DNA of 6,027 nt from the NCBI GenBank assembly GCA_003503995.1, contig DOCA01000095.1:1-6027 (forward strand), written 5' to 3'. The DNA comes from Holosporales bacterium. Lineage in GTDB: Bacteria; Pseudomonadota; Alphaproteobacteria; Caedimonadales; UBA9215. Shown here one piece after another: positions 5,988-6,027 of this stretch (positions are counted from its first letter, which is position 1; every line of letters begins with the position of its first letter). The translations under genes were made by a program, and so were the position numbers. The notes beneath the pieces were generated by a model. It worked only from the letters and a program-made list of their open reading frames with translations. It did not search any database and was not told the DNA's origin.

Positions 5988-6027
5988 ATAGGGTGAACCG
6001 CTGACAACAATGTCATTCGGTTAGTGA
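5988..6027 (-). pseudogene. Probable frame break inside traG at the window edge
   Basis: In the frame of the TraG fragment, the codons before the GTG read PNDIVVSGSPY back to a TAA at 6021-6023. In the neighbouring frame the first codons read SLTE and then hit TGA at 6013-6015. Joining SLT to NDIVVSGSPYVMST would give one continuous TraG-like sequence, which suggests a small indel near 6012-6020. The third frame stays open to a TGA at 5984-5986 that overlaps the ATG as TGATG, so an ordinary overlapping upstream gene is the competing explanation. Only 40 bases are available to judge. Confidence 0.4.

Noticed and set aside
1..6027. CRISPR array, tRNA, insertion-sequence ends or attachment-site repeats
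   Set aside because: No regular direct DNA repeats with spacers, no cloverleaf sequence, no transposase and no matching terminal repeats were found on reading both strands.

Overview
This window looks like part of a degraded or rearranged F-type conjugative element (tra region) in an AT-rich bacterial genome. The best guess for the host is an intracellular alphaproteobacterium of the Rickettsiales/Holosporales kind, where F-like tra modules are carried on integrative elements such as the Rickettsia RAGE. That guess rests on the style of TraG and TraD, the low GC content, the broken genes and the repeat-protein cargo. No rRNA or housekeeping gene is present to prove it.

Layout, read in the direction of the tra genes (minus strand, right to left). 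At the right edge (about 4548-6020) lies the C-terminal, periplasmic half of a TraG-like mating-pair stabilisation and entry-exclusion protein. Its N-terminal membrane half is not in the window, and the reading frame is interrupted about 13 codons before the first possible start. Next comes a gene on the opposite strand (4005-4532) for a 175-residue polytopic membrane protein that I do not recognise by sequence. It sits where F carries traS, between traG and traD, and is a candidate entry-exclusion or surface-exclusion protein. Then comes a complete traD coupling ATPase (2216-3922) with two membrane helices, Walker A and Walker B. It is followed, with translational-coupling spacing, by a 187-residue coiled-coil protein with one membrane span (1642-2205).

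The left third (1-1582) is different in character: more A/T-rich, without visible Shine-Dalgarno sites, and encoding about a dozen degenerate helical repeats of 34-39 residues. These lie in two consecutive open frames (509-1582 and 11-493). The two frames are in the same phase, separated by one TAA and five sense codons, and reading through restores a repeat unit. This is most simply one long repeat-protein gene broken by a nonsense codon. It appears to be cut again mid-repeat at position 11, with the phase open from there to the window edge.

Working together, TraG (mating pair stabilisation, and the target of exclusion), TraD (coupling the relaxosome to the secretion channel) and the coiled-coil membrane protein (an inferred TraD partner) would form part of an F-type type IV secretion and conjugation apparatus. 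The inverted membrane protein would be an immunity or exclusion factor expressed separately. The repeat gene is probably accessory cargo or host-interaction material. No tRNA, CRISPR array, insertion sequence, origin of transfer or strong intrinsic terminator was seen.
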